Below are positions 9,734 through 20,615 of a DNA stretch of 64,000 bases, in pieces. Where the stretch lies: the NCBI GenBank assembly GCA_025769875.1, contig JAGFNK010000059.1, positions 101,976-165,975 of the forward strand, read 5' to 3'. This DNA comes from Russula earlei. Lineage: Eukaryota > Basidiomycota > Agaricomycetes > Russulales > Russulaceae. Position numbers and translations under genes: made by a program. The first letter of the stretch is position 1; the number at the start of each line of letters is the position of its first letter. The notes under the pieces are model-generated. The model was not told the origin of the DNA and ran no database searches. It worked only from the letters and a program-made list of their open reading frames with translations.

Positions 9734-12700
9734 ATGAGCGCGACGACCACGGCAGCGACCGCACTTCCCAAGGGCAAAATAAAGGATGACCCCACGCAAT
9801 CAATACTCCTGTCCCACTGGTGGAATTTCTACTCTCTTGTAGAACAGCGACGCAGGTCTCGCTCTATCCTCGTTTGTTCACTATAACACAATATAACTTC
9901 TTCTGACAGGCCAGTCGTATGGACGTCTTCCGCTATCCTTTTTGCTCATGAAAGCGAGCCAGCCATTGTCGGACGCGCGTTCCCATCATCAAGGCAGTTC
10001 CGACTTCAATCCCCACCTATTGTTATCAGTGCGCCCGGATCGTATGAACCTCCCACAATCCTCTGCGTATCACCAGACGAGAACTGGTTGTTTGCGTACT
10101 TCCCTGGTCGGCAGATCCCTGGGGTTGGAGGCTTCTGGCGAGCTCAACAGGCTGACAGTTGGGATATTGTCGAATCTGTCAGCTTCGCCAGCGGCAGAGG
10201 CGTCGTCTCCACTAGATGGCTGGGTCATGCGAGAGAGGTATGGCAAAATAAGCTGTCCTGACACTTTCCGACCATTCGTTCACCTTTGCGACAGTGGGTT
10301 GTTGACTCAGGTCGGAATACATCGCGGCTTCCCCCGCTTGGACCGATTGTGTTGGCCTCCTTTCCAACACTTATACTTATCACACAGAACCTCCAAGTAC
10401 AAGTCTGTTGCGTCCAGTCCAGTGCTCAACAGTTCAGAATAGCGACTGTATCTTGCTCTCTCGAAAAGTACGATGAGCCTCGCGACATGAATGTTGTCCC
10501 TCCAAACCTTGATCCTCATTCTGAGTTTGAGAGTCGTTATTGTACGCACGCAACCATCGGTCTTGGGTATAACGGTACGCATAATGTTTTCTATCCTGAA
10601 CTAAGATTCAAATGTGTAGGGACCAGAGTCTGCAATCCTAGTGGCAACTCGATCACGGCCGAATGTTCTTCCCTTTGAATCCTCTTTTGTTTCTCTCGGG
10701 CTCGATGAAGGACCGGAGTCATCTCCTTATTTCCATGATGTGCACTTGGTGGAGTCCGTGGATTGGGAGAGCTGGGCACAAGAGTCTAACATTGAACTCT
10801 GTGAAGTTCGCTTAGGCTTTGATGGGCCACGGCCACGTGAGTATATGATATACCCTCAGTTTCTGAACATCATTAACGTTGCAAAAGTCCTTACCACAAG
10901 CCCGCTCCCTCCCCTGAGATGTGACGCTCATCCGCTCAGTTCCCTCGTGTTTTGTCCCGGAGATCCGCTACAGTCTACCGTAGCAGAATCAAACACAGCC
11001 CAGATCATGCAAAAGATGTATTTATGCTTGTCTCTCCTGGATCTTGGAAAATGTGATGATCGCGCAGTGTTGGAAAATCGCCCTTATCTCGGAGCGGATT
11101 CTACGATTCCCAGATCAGAACTAAACGTATTTGGCCTCGTTAAGAGAGTACATCCCCATACGAATTTCTCAGAATGGGTTCGCTTTTCTTTGTGATGGCA
11201 TTTCTTCGGGATATTCACGTACCACGATGCAGTCATCGACAAAGCTGGCATCAAAGACCTTTTCAGAGACATTGACGTTTATAGTACCCCACCATCGATC
11301 ACCGCGTGCAAATACAATCGTTGCTGGTAGCCTGAGCACCCAGGGTCCAGCATCTTATTCAAAACGGAGTGCGTCGACAAAGGTCCCCAGCGGTAGTATT
11401 TCAGTACTTAAACTGTGAGTAAGCTTCGGAAAAACGCCCTCCATTTCTTATATGCCCATAACAGCCCGTCGCTTGATACGTATCCTGATTGGGGTTCAGA
11501 ACCACTCTTGATGGGCTGGAGCGAGAGCTCCTACGGGTACCGTAAGCCATTTTGCTAGTCCGACAATCGTCGTGCTAAATTCTCGCTGTCCATCTTGTTT
11601 CCAGCCCCTGTTAGTGTAGCCCTCTCTCCGAATGCCACCCTCCTTTGTGCTATTTCCCAGTCGACCACAGCCTCCTTGAGATTGACGATCCACACGATGC
11701 CAAAAAAACTCCCAAATGACAAATCAGGTAGACAGTGTCCATTTCCATCCCGTTACGAAGCTTCCAAGTCTGACATTCGTGTCATAGTAGTCGAGAACGC
11801 TCGCATCCCTGACTTTGTGTCTGCCCTTTTATCCGCCATCCGGTCAAAACGTACCATATCCGATGTTGCTCGTCAACTTTCACTAAATTCAGTCAGCGTC
11901 CAAGAGGTTGAAAGTATCCTATGTGAAGTTCTTGAAGCGTTAGAGTCACACGACTATGGGTTGCGAGATGTATGGTATCATGAATATCTTGGCATCCTCC
12001 TCGAGGTATATCGGTAAGACTGTCGTTTCCCTGTGCACAGGGAAGTGATTGTGGTAGTTTGAAAGGTGAAAGAATGCCCAAGAAAACCGACCAGGAGGAT
12101 TTTGCAACCCGCTGGAAAACAATGCAAGATCTCTGCTCTGTCATTGCCTGCCATAATGCTTTTGAGGATTGTATGGACGGTAATGGCGTTGGACTCGGTG
12201 AGCGTCGTCCTGTCAGCTATTTGTCGTCCTCATGATTCCCAAAGAGTACAGTTGGCCGCTAATAGTACTGAGTATCTGGTTTGTAGATTTCTTGGAGGAG
12301 TTAATGAGGGAGTGCGTTCTTCTGGGTGACTCTAGGGAAGGCCTAGGGGAGCATGTCACTGGTGGGCCATTTGAAAGTGATCGATCTGACTCCTGTTGAA
12401 GTCACCTATAGATAAACAAACTGTCCCCTCAACGCATCCCATTATGCTGAACTTGCTCTATCCGGACGCGTTGGCTAAGCTCCGCGTTACTGTAGGTAAT
12501 GTCAAGAAACTCTACGGCCAATTAAAGAGTATCGACCCAAACGGAGAAAATGGTGCCACGGCAAAGAATGTCTTACTCGACACCATCGACAACTCCGGCA
12601 TCAACCTTGAGGGCCTGGAATCGGTTTTGACGCAGATATCAGAGAAAATTGAGGGGACTAACGGTAGGCTTGCTCCCTGTTCATTGACGTGCCCAGACAG

Positions 12701-13108
12701 CTCAGACGTCATGTAGCAGCTGATGTGCGACGAAGTCTCGCCGCAAGCCATCCCTTGCCAACGGTTTTCCCCCTTCTATGGCGAAATGCACAGATGGTGT
12801 CCAAATCGAATGCCATTCAAAAATCGCGGCTCTTTATTAAATCCAAAGAATTCGTGTCCGAGTTTGGGAAAGCCAGAAAATCAAGTGAATACGTTCGTGA
12901 AGAGCGAGACGTAGTGACCAAGGGAATTCTTCTCCGCCACAGACCCACACGGGCTTGTGTGAGATGCGAAGGCAAATCGCAGCAGCACGAAATCATTCTC
13001 CAAGAGGATGGTCCTGTTCCTGGGACAATTTTTTCACAGTGGAACGTGTGCCGGCGCAGGTGGTTAAGTCGTTGCATTTGCGGAGGGCGCTGGGTGAGAA
13101 TAGATTAG
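9734..13108 (+). CDS. MED16: Mediator tail subunit 16 (MED16/SIN4-like)
   Basis: Tail-module subunit of Mediator, which links activators to RNA polymerase II. The start at 9734 gives MSATTTAATALPKGKIKDD, then ILLSHWWNFYSLVEQRRR and PVVWTSSAILFAHESEP. Beta-propeller-like pieces follow (APGSYEPPTILCVSPDENW, FAYFPGRQIPGVGGFW, SVALSPNATLLCAISQS). The helical C-terminal half contains VARQLSLNSVSVQEVESIL, then LDAIWPIVSLSSWFVDFLEE. The end has two paired cysteine motifs, CVRCEG and CICGGRW, before the stop 13106-13108. The terminal Cys motif and the WPxVSLSxWFV segment are typical of fungal MED16. Several introns are present and exon edges are approximate. The PAC3-like gene is divergent upstream; RPL7 follows on the same strand 106 bp downstream. 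Confidence 0.72.
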
Positions 13109-13214
13109 ATATTTCATATGTGCGAAAATATTAGTCATACTATACAGTTTTAGCCACTGGTCAGTGAGTGGTGTATTCAAAAGACAGACGGCGTGCAAGT
13201 TCAAGACATAATAA

Positions 13215-14416
13215 TGGCGGCCTCAACTACGTGCGTTCGTTGCTCTCTGTTATGAATTTTTTTCTGACCATAGATCGTCTATCTCCATAGCGTCCCGACT
13301 GTCGCGGTAAGTACACGTAACCCTTCATGGTCACTGCAACCGTCTTCTAACAGTGGCCTCCCGCCTTCCCGGCAGGACATTGAAGTTCCTGAGACCCTCC
13401 TCAAGAAAAGAAAGCAAAATGAAAAGGCACGCGAGGAGCGTTTGGAAAAAGCCGCAGCTGCCAGAAAGGTGTGCTTTACTCTACCCCCTCCCTTATGATG
13501 TATATCCATCTTGGAATGGCTAGTAAAGCTACCGTTTTACATGCTGCCTCCAATTAACCATCTTTCGGGACTGATCTCGAACACACAACATATGTCATTG
13601 CACAATGCTAAACGCGTCATTATTCATAGGCCGCCAAAGCTAAACGCAAGGTTATCTTCAAGCGTGCTGAATCATATGTGAAGGAGTACTTGTCGAAGGA
13701 GAGAGAAGAGATCCGTCTGAAGCGTGCCGCGCGTGCATCCGGTGACTTCTATGTTCCTGCTCAACCCAAGGTACTGTTCGTTGTCCGTATCCGAGGGTGA
13801 GTAGTGATCCAGGCCTGCCGAGAAACTGTGACCTAATGGCCCACGATAGTATCAACGAAATTGCGCCGAAACCCCGAAAAATACTCCAACTTCTCCGTCT
13901 TCTGCAAATCAATAGTGGTGTGTTTGTGCGTGTGACAAAGGCCACTCAGCAGATGCTTCGCCTTATCGAGCCCTACGTTACCTACGGGTACGTCATTGTC
14001 TGAGAGTGCGGCGTCACTCATGGTCTTAACACCATCGCTGCAGCGAGCCAAATCTGAAGACTGTCCGCGAGCTAGTCTACAAGCGAGGCTACGGCAAGGT
14101 CAACCGTCAACGTGTCCCTCTATCCAATAACTCTGTCATTGAGAACGCCCTTGGCAAGCACGATATTTTGTCTGTTGAAGATCTCGTACACGAGATTTTC
14201 ACTGTTGGTCCCAACTTTAAACAGGTCGGACTTCGTGGTCATGGGTCGTGGAGCCTTTCTAATCTTCTGTTTTAGGCGTCAAACTTCCTGTGGCCATTCA
14301 AACTCTCGAATCCTACCGGCGGCTGGCGGACGCGTAAATTCAAGCATTTTGTCGAAGGTGGAGACTTCGGCAACCGGGAAGGCAATATCAACAAACTTGT
14401 CCGACAGATGAACTGA
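13215..14416 (+). CDS. RPL7: 60S ribosomal protein L7 (uL30)
   Basis: Large-subunit ribosomal protein. Exon 1 is tiny (13215-13231, MAAST) and joins through a second mini-exon to [19 protein letters not shown], then a basic N-terminal extension. The core reads [47 protein letters not shown] and [18 protein letters not shown]. It ends [19 protein letters not shown] at the stop 14414-14416. Near-invariant family blocks make the call secure. It has about six introns; all are short except the one at 13469-13629 (161 bp), which carries a candidate snoRNA. Intron hosting would couple snoRNA output to ribosomal-protein transcription. Confidence 0.96.
13488..13580 (+). ncRNA. Candidate C/D-box snoRNA inside the RPL7 intron (snR39/snR39b/SNORD51-like guide)
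   Basis: The enlarged RPL7 intron 13469-13629 has a box C-like ATGATGT (13495-13501) and a box D CTGA (13571-13574). Immediately upstream of box D is ACCATCTTTCGGG (13557-13569). This is complementary to the conserved 25S rRNA stretch CCCGAAAGATGG, the known target of snR39, snR59 and snR39b. Yeast snR39 and snR59 also live in RPL7 introns. By the box D+5 rule the paired rRNA base would be the G of CCCG, the snR39b type target. Box C deviates at its last base and the terminal stem is weak, so ends are approximate. Confidence 0.68.
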
Positions 14417-15719
14417 TATTCTGGTCTGAGAGATTTTGTTGGGTGGGATTTGATTCCCCGTGTATCACTTCCATAAAACCACTATGCTTCAGGCCATTTC
14501 CCATCCAATTTTTGGCCTGTGTTATCCATGCGAACCTTGCATTATGATTGCCACTCGACTGTTTTGAGTTGGCTTGTGCCGGATGATTCATGACTTCCCA
14601 ATCTGGGCCTTGTCAGTTACGTTCTGCACACTCGTCGGTGGGCTGCGACTGTTGAACTCTCAGTGCCTGATACACCAGCAGTGGCGAACATTTTCAGCGC
14701 ACGTCAGTCACGGTAAATACTCATCGCACGCCCGGACCTTCGCTAGCCTTATGCTGAGGTATATGGTTTACAACCCCACCGCCTGTTGTCTCAATCTCTC
14801 AGTGTTGATGCTACTTATGCAACCGTAGCGGGTCCCATCCCACGAAGCTAGGCCTTCGCGACAACTACGCCCGTCAAGGTCTCCGAGGGCCCCGTGTGGC
14901 CGCAAGAAGGCGTTATCGTTGTTCTTCGCGGATAGCGATGACTGTCAAGCGATGGCGGGTCCGAGTCATGCCGGTGCCGGTGCCAGTGCCCATGGCCATG
15001 TCCGGTCATGTCCATCATGTCCCGGTCTGGCCGAGTTCTGCCTCCTCGTCCCGCTGGAGCACTGCGGTACCGACGCGGACGCCCTCGGGAACCTCGCGCA
15101 GCATCATAGGAAAAATCGCAGCCCGCTTTCGCGCGCTGTCGGGCGAGGGTCGCGATCGCGTAGAGGGAGAACTGATATTTCGTCAAGCACCCGTCCCCGC
15201 TGCGTCTTGAGCTCTCCTTCGTGATGCCCACGCCAACGCCCACCCGCGGGTCGGGCGGCAGCAGCAGCACGGGCACGATCCCGACCATGAGTGGTGGGCC
15301 GAGGACTGTTGCGGTCGTATCGACTAGACTGTCGATGCACGGGCTCCTCGCTCTTCCACCCTCACTCACGCGCCTCGTGCTCGTGCACTTGTCAGCGCCG
15401 ATCCCGGTGCATCGGCTACCTAACAAGTGTCCGCTTCTCGAACTTTTGCACATTTTGTACATTGCGTGGCTCGCGGAGCCTGTCTGGGGCGGAGCGCAGG
15501 TGGAGAGGTTTGCGGTGGGCGTACTTGAAGGTTCTGGGATGTCATGGTTGTGGGGTCACATTCAAAGAGTTGACAAATTTCAACGAAGGACGGTGGGAGG
15601 ACGTCACGATCATAACATAGCAATTGCTTAGAAGACTGGAGGACCGAAAGGAAATACATTCAAGGCAACAGCTAGCTATGAAGGCAATACAGGTTCCAGG
15701 TTTTGATACAATGCTCAGG
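14417..15719. other. Unresolved region with a GC-rich block; no confident gene
   Basis: From 14417 to about 14840 I see only RPL7 3' flank. From 14850 to about 15460 the DNA is GC- and CpG-rich, with open frames on both strands. The longest is a 204-residue minus frame at 14848-15462 with GHGHGHWHRHRHDSD and repeated Pro/Arg. None gives a family I recognise. A short minus frame near 15105 reads LREVPEGVRVGTAVLQRDEE, which looks more protein-like than its neighbours but is soon interrupted. It may be a decayed gene, a multi-exon gene I could not assemble, or the 3' flank of the LisH gene. Confidence 0.3.
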
Positions 15720-17066
15720 CTACAAAAGAAACGAATGCATCCCACGGTGTACTCGGGTCTCTCGAAGACGGGTGTGCAGGGTGGATGGATTATGTCCTCG
15801 CATCAGGTAGATAGAAATCGACTGAGATTGAAAGAAGGTACGACCTAAATATGGGATTAGGCACAGAGAAACGCACAGTAAAGGCGAGCGACAGACCTCA
15901 GACTCGTCCCTTCTCGACACAGGGGCCTTTGCGCCTGAAGGGGTAGAGGCGATGTTAGGTTGTGGCTGTGAAGGTAGCACAACCCCGGTTGGCCACCCAC
16001 GAGACGGCGCCACGCGGAATTCATGCTCGTTCATGTAGTTCCAGATAACAGTGTTATATCGAACGTAATGCTCGAGATACGAGATCGGAGGAGAGCCTGC
16101 TCGATCTGCATCGATCACATCAGTGTCTCGAAAACTGCAATGGGAAGTGAGAGTGACATACGAAGGATCGCGCTGTTGACCTCATCAGCAACTACCTCCC
16201 TCCGTTCCTGAGTCAAGTATTTCGCCATGGGACTCTGCTCGGGTACTTTGTACGCCAACAGACTGCTGACTGCGCTGAGTTCGTGCTGATATTCTGCGCG
16301 ATCGTGTGGGTCTTGTAGAGCTTGTGCGCAGTCATACAGTTCGTGTACATGTTTCAATAATCGAGCAAGGTGAGCGTCGCCATCGACTTCGCCAGAAGGG
16401 TCCCGGAAGTTGTTTGGCAGGGATATTGGAGGTATTGGTTCCGTGTCAGAAGTGGCAGATGCGGTGAGTGGGTATGGTAGAGGTTTTGTCCGGGAAGCTT
16501 CGATGAAACCCAGGATGCGGAGATCAAGATACAGGTGCGCGGGCTCTACAGTGAAAGGGAGCACGGTCTTAACGGGTTTTGATTGAGGGCATTCGTCCCT
16601 TGGGATAGGAGATTCAGTGTCTCCACACGTTGATATCGGTGACGGAAGAGTAGAAGGAAAGTTGGCGTTCAGGCGATCAATCGCATCATCAATGCGACCT
16701 GAAAGGATGCTAATTTGAACATCTAAACGGGTTATGTCCGGACGATGAGGCCACGTATACATCGAGGGACAAGAATATGCACCACCTACCTCGCCTGAGG
16801 TCTGCTTGATGTAGCGCGTCTTCCGTAATGCCGGGAGAATCATCCTCTCCGCGTGGACTACGAATTTCATCGCCGTCTGCATCGAGATGCCGTATTGTAC
16901 TGTCTGCTGCGAAGGCTCTTGCAGTACGTGTGTAACAACATTGGACTAGATAGTCGAGGATAAGAGTCCGCTTTCAAGCAGATGAGGGTAAATGCGATCC
17001 CCAAAAGGTAAGCGATATTTTACTTACCAATTGCTGAGGTGAGGGAGGATTTGAAGACGAAGACAT
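15720..17066 (-). CDS. LisH-CTLH-CRA protein, RanBPM/GID-like
   Basis: Predicted scaffold of the RanBPM/GID type, a family found in the CTLH E3 ubiquitin-ligase complex. The start at 17066-17064 gives MSSSSNPPSPQQL. A phase-0 intron leads to a LisH motif (LILDYLVQCCYTRTARAF). Next is a CTLH stretch, ILSGRIDDAIDRLNANFPS, then LYLDLRILGFIEASR. The CRA part includes HVHELYDCAQALQDPHDRAE, SAVSSLLAYKVPEQSPMAKY and VADEVNSAIL, and continues VRYNTVIWNYMNEHEFRVAP in a further exon. The N-terminal SPRY domain of full RanBPM is absent. The splice near 16118-16145 and the 3' end are uncertain: 15720 is the stop of the open frame, and an intron may start at the GTCTGTC near 15899. It is divergent from the PQ-loop gene with 131 bp between starts. 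Confidence 0.75.
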
Positions 17067-17197
17067 AGACTGAGACAGAGAGACAAGACAAGAGGCCCGG
17101 TGAGGCAAGTCTGCTGCCGGCCGTCAGAACGCCACGCGGGGGCCGATTCGATTTGCCCCCGTCTAGCGTTACTCTGCCATTCTGCTATCTCACCGTC

Positions 17198-19090
17198 ATG
17201 TCCCTCAGCGACTGGTCTGGCTTCATGTCCATCTGTTTCTGGCTGGGGGCCCAATTCCCGTGAGCTGCATCGTTCACTCGTCGCGTTCCCAATGTTCTTT
17301 CTTTTATGCTCTCTTTCCAGTCAGGTCATAGAAAACGCTCGCAGACAGTCCGTAGAGGGTCTCGCACTCCCTTTCCTCGCAAATTGGCTACTCGGTATGT
17401 ATTTTCGTATTCACAACAGCTTACAGTAACATGGTTCGATGAAGGCGATCTGACCAACCTCATCGGATGCATCCTAACCCGCCAACTCCCATTCCAAGTA
17501 ACTCCCATTACTCCGCCACATTGCGCTGCGCCAAGCTCATCGCTATCCCTCTATCTAGACGCTACTCGCTTCATATTTCTGCGTCGTTGATGTCGCATTG
17601 CTATCCCAGTACTTCTATTATCGCAAAACTGCCACTCCGACAGTGTCAGCTTTCACTCAGCCTCGTTCGCGTGCGGGATCGCTTGCATTTCACACATCGA
17701 GAGTGAGGGCGCCCTCTCGTTATCGCACCCTCTCCGCTGCTGCGGCGAATGTAGCTTCTGTTGCTGCGGCGCTTGCCTCGCAAAAGAATGAGCCTCCAGC
17801 ATCGACGTACGTTCAGACTCGCTGGTCACGACGCAGCTTGGATGGCCTTCTTGACAATGATCCACATCGTTCAAGTCTTGTCCAACACGATGACGACGAC
17901 GTAGACGAGGACGCTCTTGCCATGTTGGGAGACAGCATTCATTCCGAGAGGTCTGGTCGGTATAGACACGTCTTGCGGAGCAAAGACACTCTACCCCGCG
18001 CCGGCCACAGCCGCTCAGGAAGCCGTCAGGGCATGGCATCCTCGACGATACCAAATTCACTGCAGATCACATCCACAATAGATGATTTCAGCTCGTTGGC
18101 TCGCGGTCGCTCTTTACAGCGTACCAATCTTGCATCTATAGACTCCCTGGGGGACTATGACTGGCGTCATGATGAGGAAGGAAGCCAACGCAGGCGGAGC
18201 TCGCGAGCTACGAGACGTGGTGCGAGCTTGGTCTTCATGGGCGCTTGGGCGTTATTCGGAATTGGGACGTTGGGAATGCCATGGGTATAATGCGGAAAGT
18301 GCCATGGTCGGTCAGCCTGGGAGGGTGCTTTCCTCATCTAGTCCGGCAACGACTGGATCGCTGTTCCCACCACCCACTCAAGAAAGCCCACCATTGGCTG
18401 CTGTCAACCTGGTGTTCGACACGCCAAATGGTGAACGTATCACTGAAGATGGACGACCACCAACTAGACCACCATTGGAGCGTGTGATTGGTCGTATCTC
18501 AGCATGGACATGCACCACACTCTATCTAACATCTAGGCTGCCACAAATCTGGAAAAACGTGTGTACCTCAACGATCTACAATGGTGCCTCGTAACTCATC
18601 GTGTGTTTCCCAAAGTTTGTTAGGAAATCCGTAGAGGTATGCGTACCACTTTACGCGTTCAGTCTTTGTACCGAACTCTTTGCAGGGACTATCGATGTAT
18701 CTTTTTATCTTTGCTTTCCTAGGTAATTTCTTTTACGTTGTGTCTATACTATCTTCGCCCAATATGCGTGGCCCTCTCGTGGAGTCCTCCAGGTATCTCA
18801 GAGAGAGCATGCCGTACGTCTGTCAGGGCCATACAACCTCCCCGCTTCTCACGCCTCCCTGTAGTTATCTCCTCGGGAGTGGTGGTACACTCATGTTTGA
18901 TGTGACCATCGTTACCCAGTCTTACCTATATCGACCAGAACCTCGGACACGCGGACCCCGAGCGTTCTCCCGCGAAGTAGCAGCGGCAGAGGAGGAGGGT
19001 TTGATGAGGGCTGACAGTTTTGAGGAGACATATACCTCACGACGCCGATTGCCTGTAACTGCGGAGGAGACAGATTCTGTCAGGGATTAG
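17198..19090 (+). CDS. PQ-loop vacuolar/lysosomal amino-acid transporter (YPQ/PQLC2-like)
   Basis: Seven-helix PQ-loop protein; relatives export cationic amino acids from the vacuole or lysosome. The start at 17198 gives MSLSDWSGFMSICFWLGAQF. The first intron (donor GTGAGC) joins PQVIENARRQSVEGLALPF, making the first PQ dipeptide motif, then FLANWLLG. Further exons give DLTNLIGCILTRQLPFQ and TLLASYFCVVDVALLSQYFY. A long hydrophilic Ser/Arg-rich loop of about 180 residues follows, longer than in yeast homologues and possibly regulatory. The second PQ motif is in LYLTSRLPQIWKN, followed by KSVEGLSMYLFIFAFLGN and SGGTLMFDVTIVTQSYLYR. The stop is 19088-19090. The gene has at least seven introns. 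Confidence 0.85.
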
Positions 19091-19203
19091 TTTACCATCT
19101 TGTATCGATTAATCGGAAGTAACTTATCATCACTCACTTTCCCACGGTACATGCCCCTCATTATCCGACGAAACCATTCACTGCCATAACACTAACCCAT
19201 ACG

Positions 19204-20522
19204 ATGCCCCCACGGGAACAGGTCAAGCGTACGACAAGCTCTACAGATTCTGCAGGAATAGGCCCTCCGACAAAGAGGACGCGCTTCCTTGAACCTGCAG
19301 ACGACGATGCCAATTTTGCCAATGAAGTCGATGAGGCGCTCGAGAATCCCTCTGCGACACGCAAAGGGCGCGTCAAGACAGAAGGTTATGAATCAGACTC
19401 GAGCGACGACGGAGAAGGCGTAGTGCTCAGTCGTCGAGCCGGTGCCGATGACGTGGCGAACGACGAGGAGGATGAGGACATGTTCGCCACTACTACCGGA
19501 CCCGACCAGGACGACGACAAGGCCGAGGCGGGCGGCGGGAAGAAGGGCGGCGGCGGGGAGAAGTTTTTGCGTCTGGGCGACATCGAGGGCCAGGAATTCG
19601 GCCGCGGATCCGACGACCAAGACGGGGAGGCGGGCTCCTCGGGGGACGGCGACTCGGATGAGCCGGAGGACGAGGACGACGCGGAGCGGCGGAGGAAGGC
19701 GGGGATGGGATACGAGATGTCGTCGTTCAACATGCGGGAGGAGATGGAGGAGGGCAAGTTCTCGGAGGACGGGACGTACGTGCGCAACTTTGACCCGCAC
19801 GCGCTGCACGACCGGTGGATGGACGGCCTCGGGGAGCGGGAGATCCTGCTGGCGAGGAGGCGGAAGCGTCGGCAGGAGAGGGCGCAGCAGGAGAAGATGC
19901 GCGAGGAGGAGCGCGAGCTCGAGATGCTCGGCGGGAAGGACGCGATCGAGAGAGAGCTGCTCGCGATGCTCAAGAAGGGCGAGACCGTGCTCGAGGCTTT
20001 GCAACGGCTTGGCGCGCGCTCCAAGCACGGCAAGGCGAAGCAATCCAGGTGCGTTTGCTGTCCTTCCCCTTCCCTTGACCTCCCTCCCTCTTGGTTTTTG
20101 TGCCCTCTAGATTTCCTAATACAATCCTAAGTAGTTCGGCTGCTTCATCGCGGACGCGCGGGGACACTGTGGACAAGCACCCCAACTCGCTGTCGGACGT
20201 CGAACAGCTCACGGGTCTCGCTTCGACCCTTCTCTCACTCGGTGACACCGACATTTACTCGCGTACCTACGAAGAGCTCGTGCGCTCCGTGAGGTCTGCC
20301 GGTAACGTTGACCCTTCATGGATTCCTCCATCGGCGGACGTCAAATACGAATACATGTGGGATGTTCCCGGCTCTACGGGTGCGGAAGGACAAGTGTTCG
20401 GGCCGTATAGCGAACAAGAGATGCAAACGTGGTACAAAGCGACGTATTTTGGCCTAACTGGTGAGAAGGTGAAAGTACGGCCTGTTGGAGGAGAGTGGGG
20501 AAGCTGGTCCGATTGCTTATAA
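19204..20522 (+). CDS. LIN1: GYF-domain U5 snRNP-associated protein (LIN1/CD2BP2-like)
   Basis: Homologue of yeast Lin1/Snu40 and human CD2BP2 (U5-52K), a splicing-factor assembly protein. It opens MPPREQVKRTTSSTDSAG, followed by a nuclear-localisation-like KRTRF stretch and a very acidic central region. The conserved middle block includes FNMREEMEEGKFSEDGTYVR and FDPHALHDRWMDGL, then an Arg/Glu-rich predicted coiled coil. One intron lies at about 20049-20135. The C-terminal GYF domain reads YEYMWDVPG, then QVFGPYSEQEMQTWY, typical of the proline-rich-peptide binding fold, ending GSWSDCL. The strong GC and codon bias creates long antisense open frames here, which are shadows. It is convergent with RAD54, 93 bp between stops. 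Confidence 0.9.
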
Positions 20523-20615
20523 TGCTTATAGCCGTCTGGTTTGTAGGGCGTGTAATAGTAGTATACATTGTCCGATATGCGCTACCATAACTTAGATTGT
20601 GTGATGCCCCAAAGT

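Noticed and set aside
19386..20043. Two long antisense frames (about 215 residues each) opposite LIN1
   Set aside because: They mirror the GC-rich, strongly biased codons of the LIN1 acidic/coiled-coil region and translate to Ser/Arg or Leu-rich sequence with no motif.
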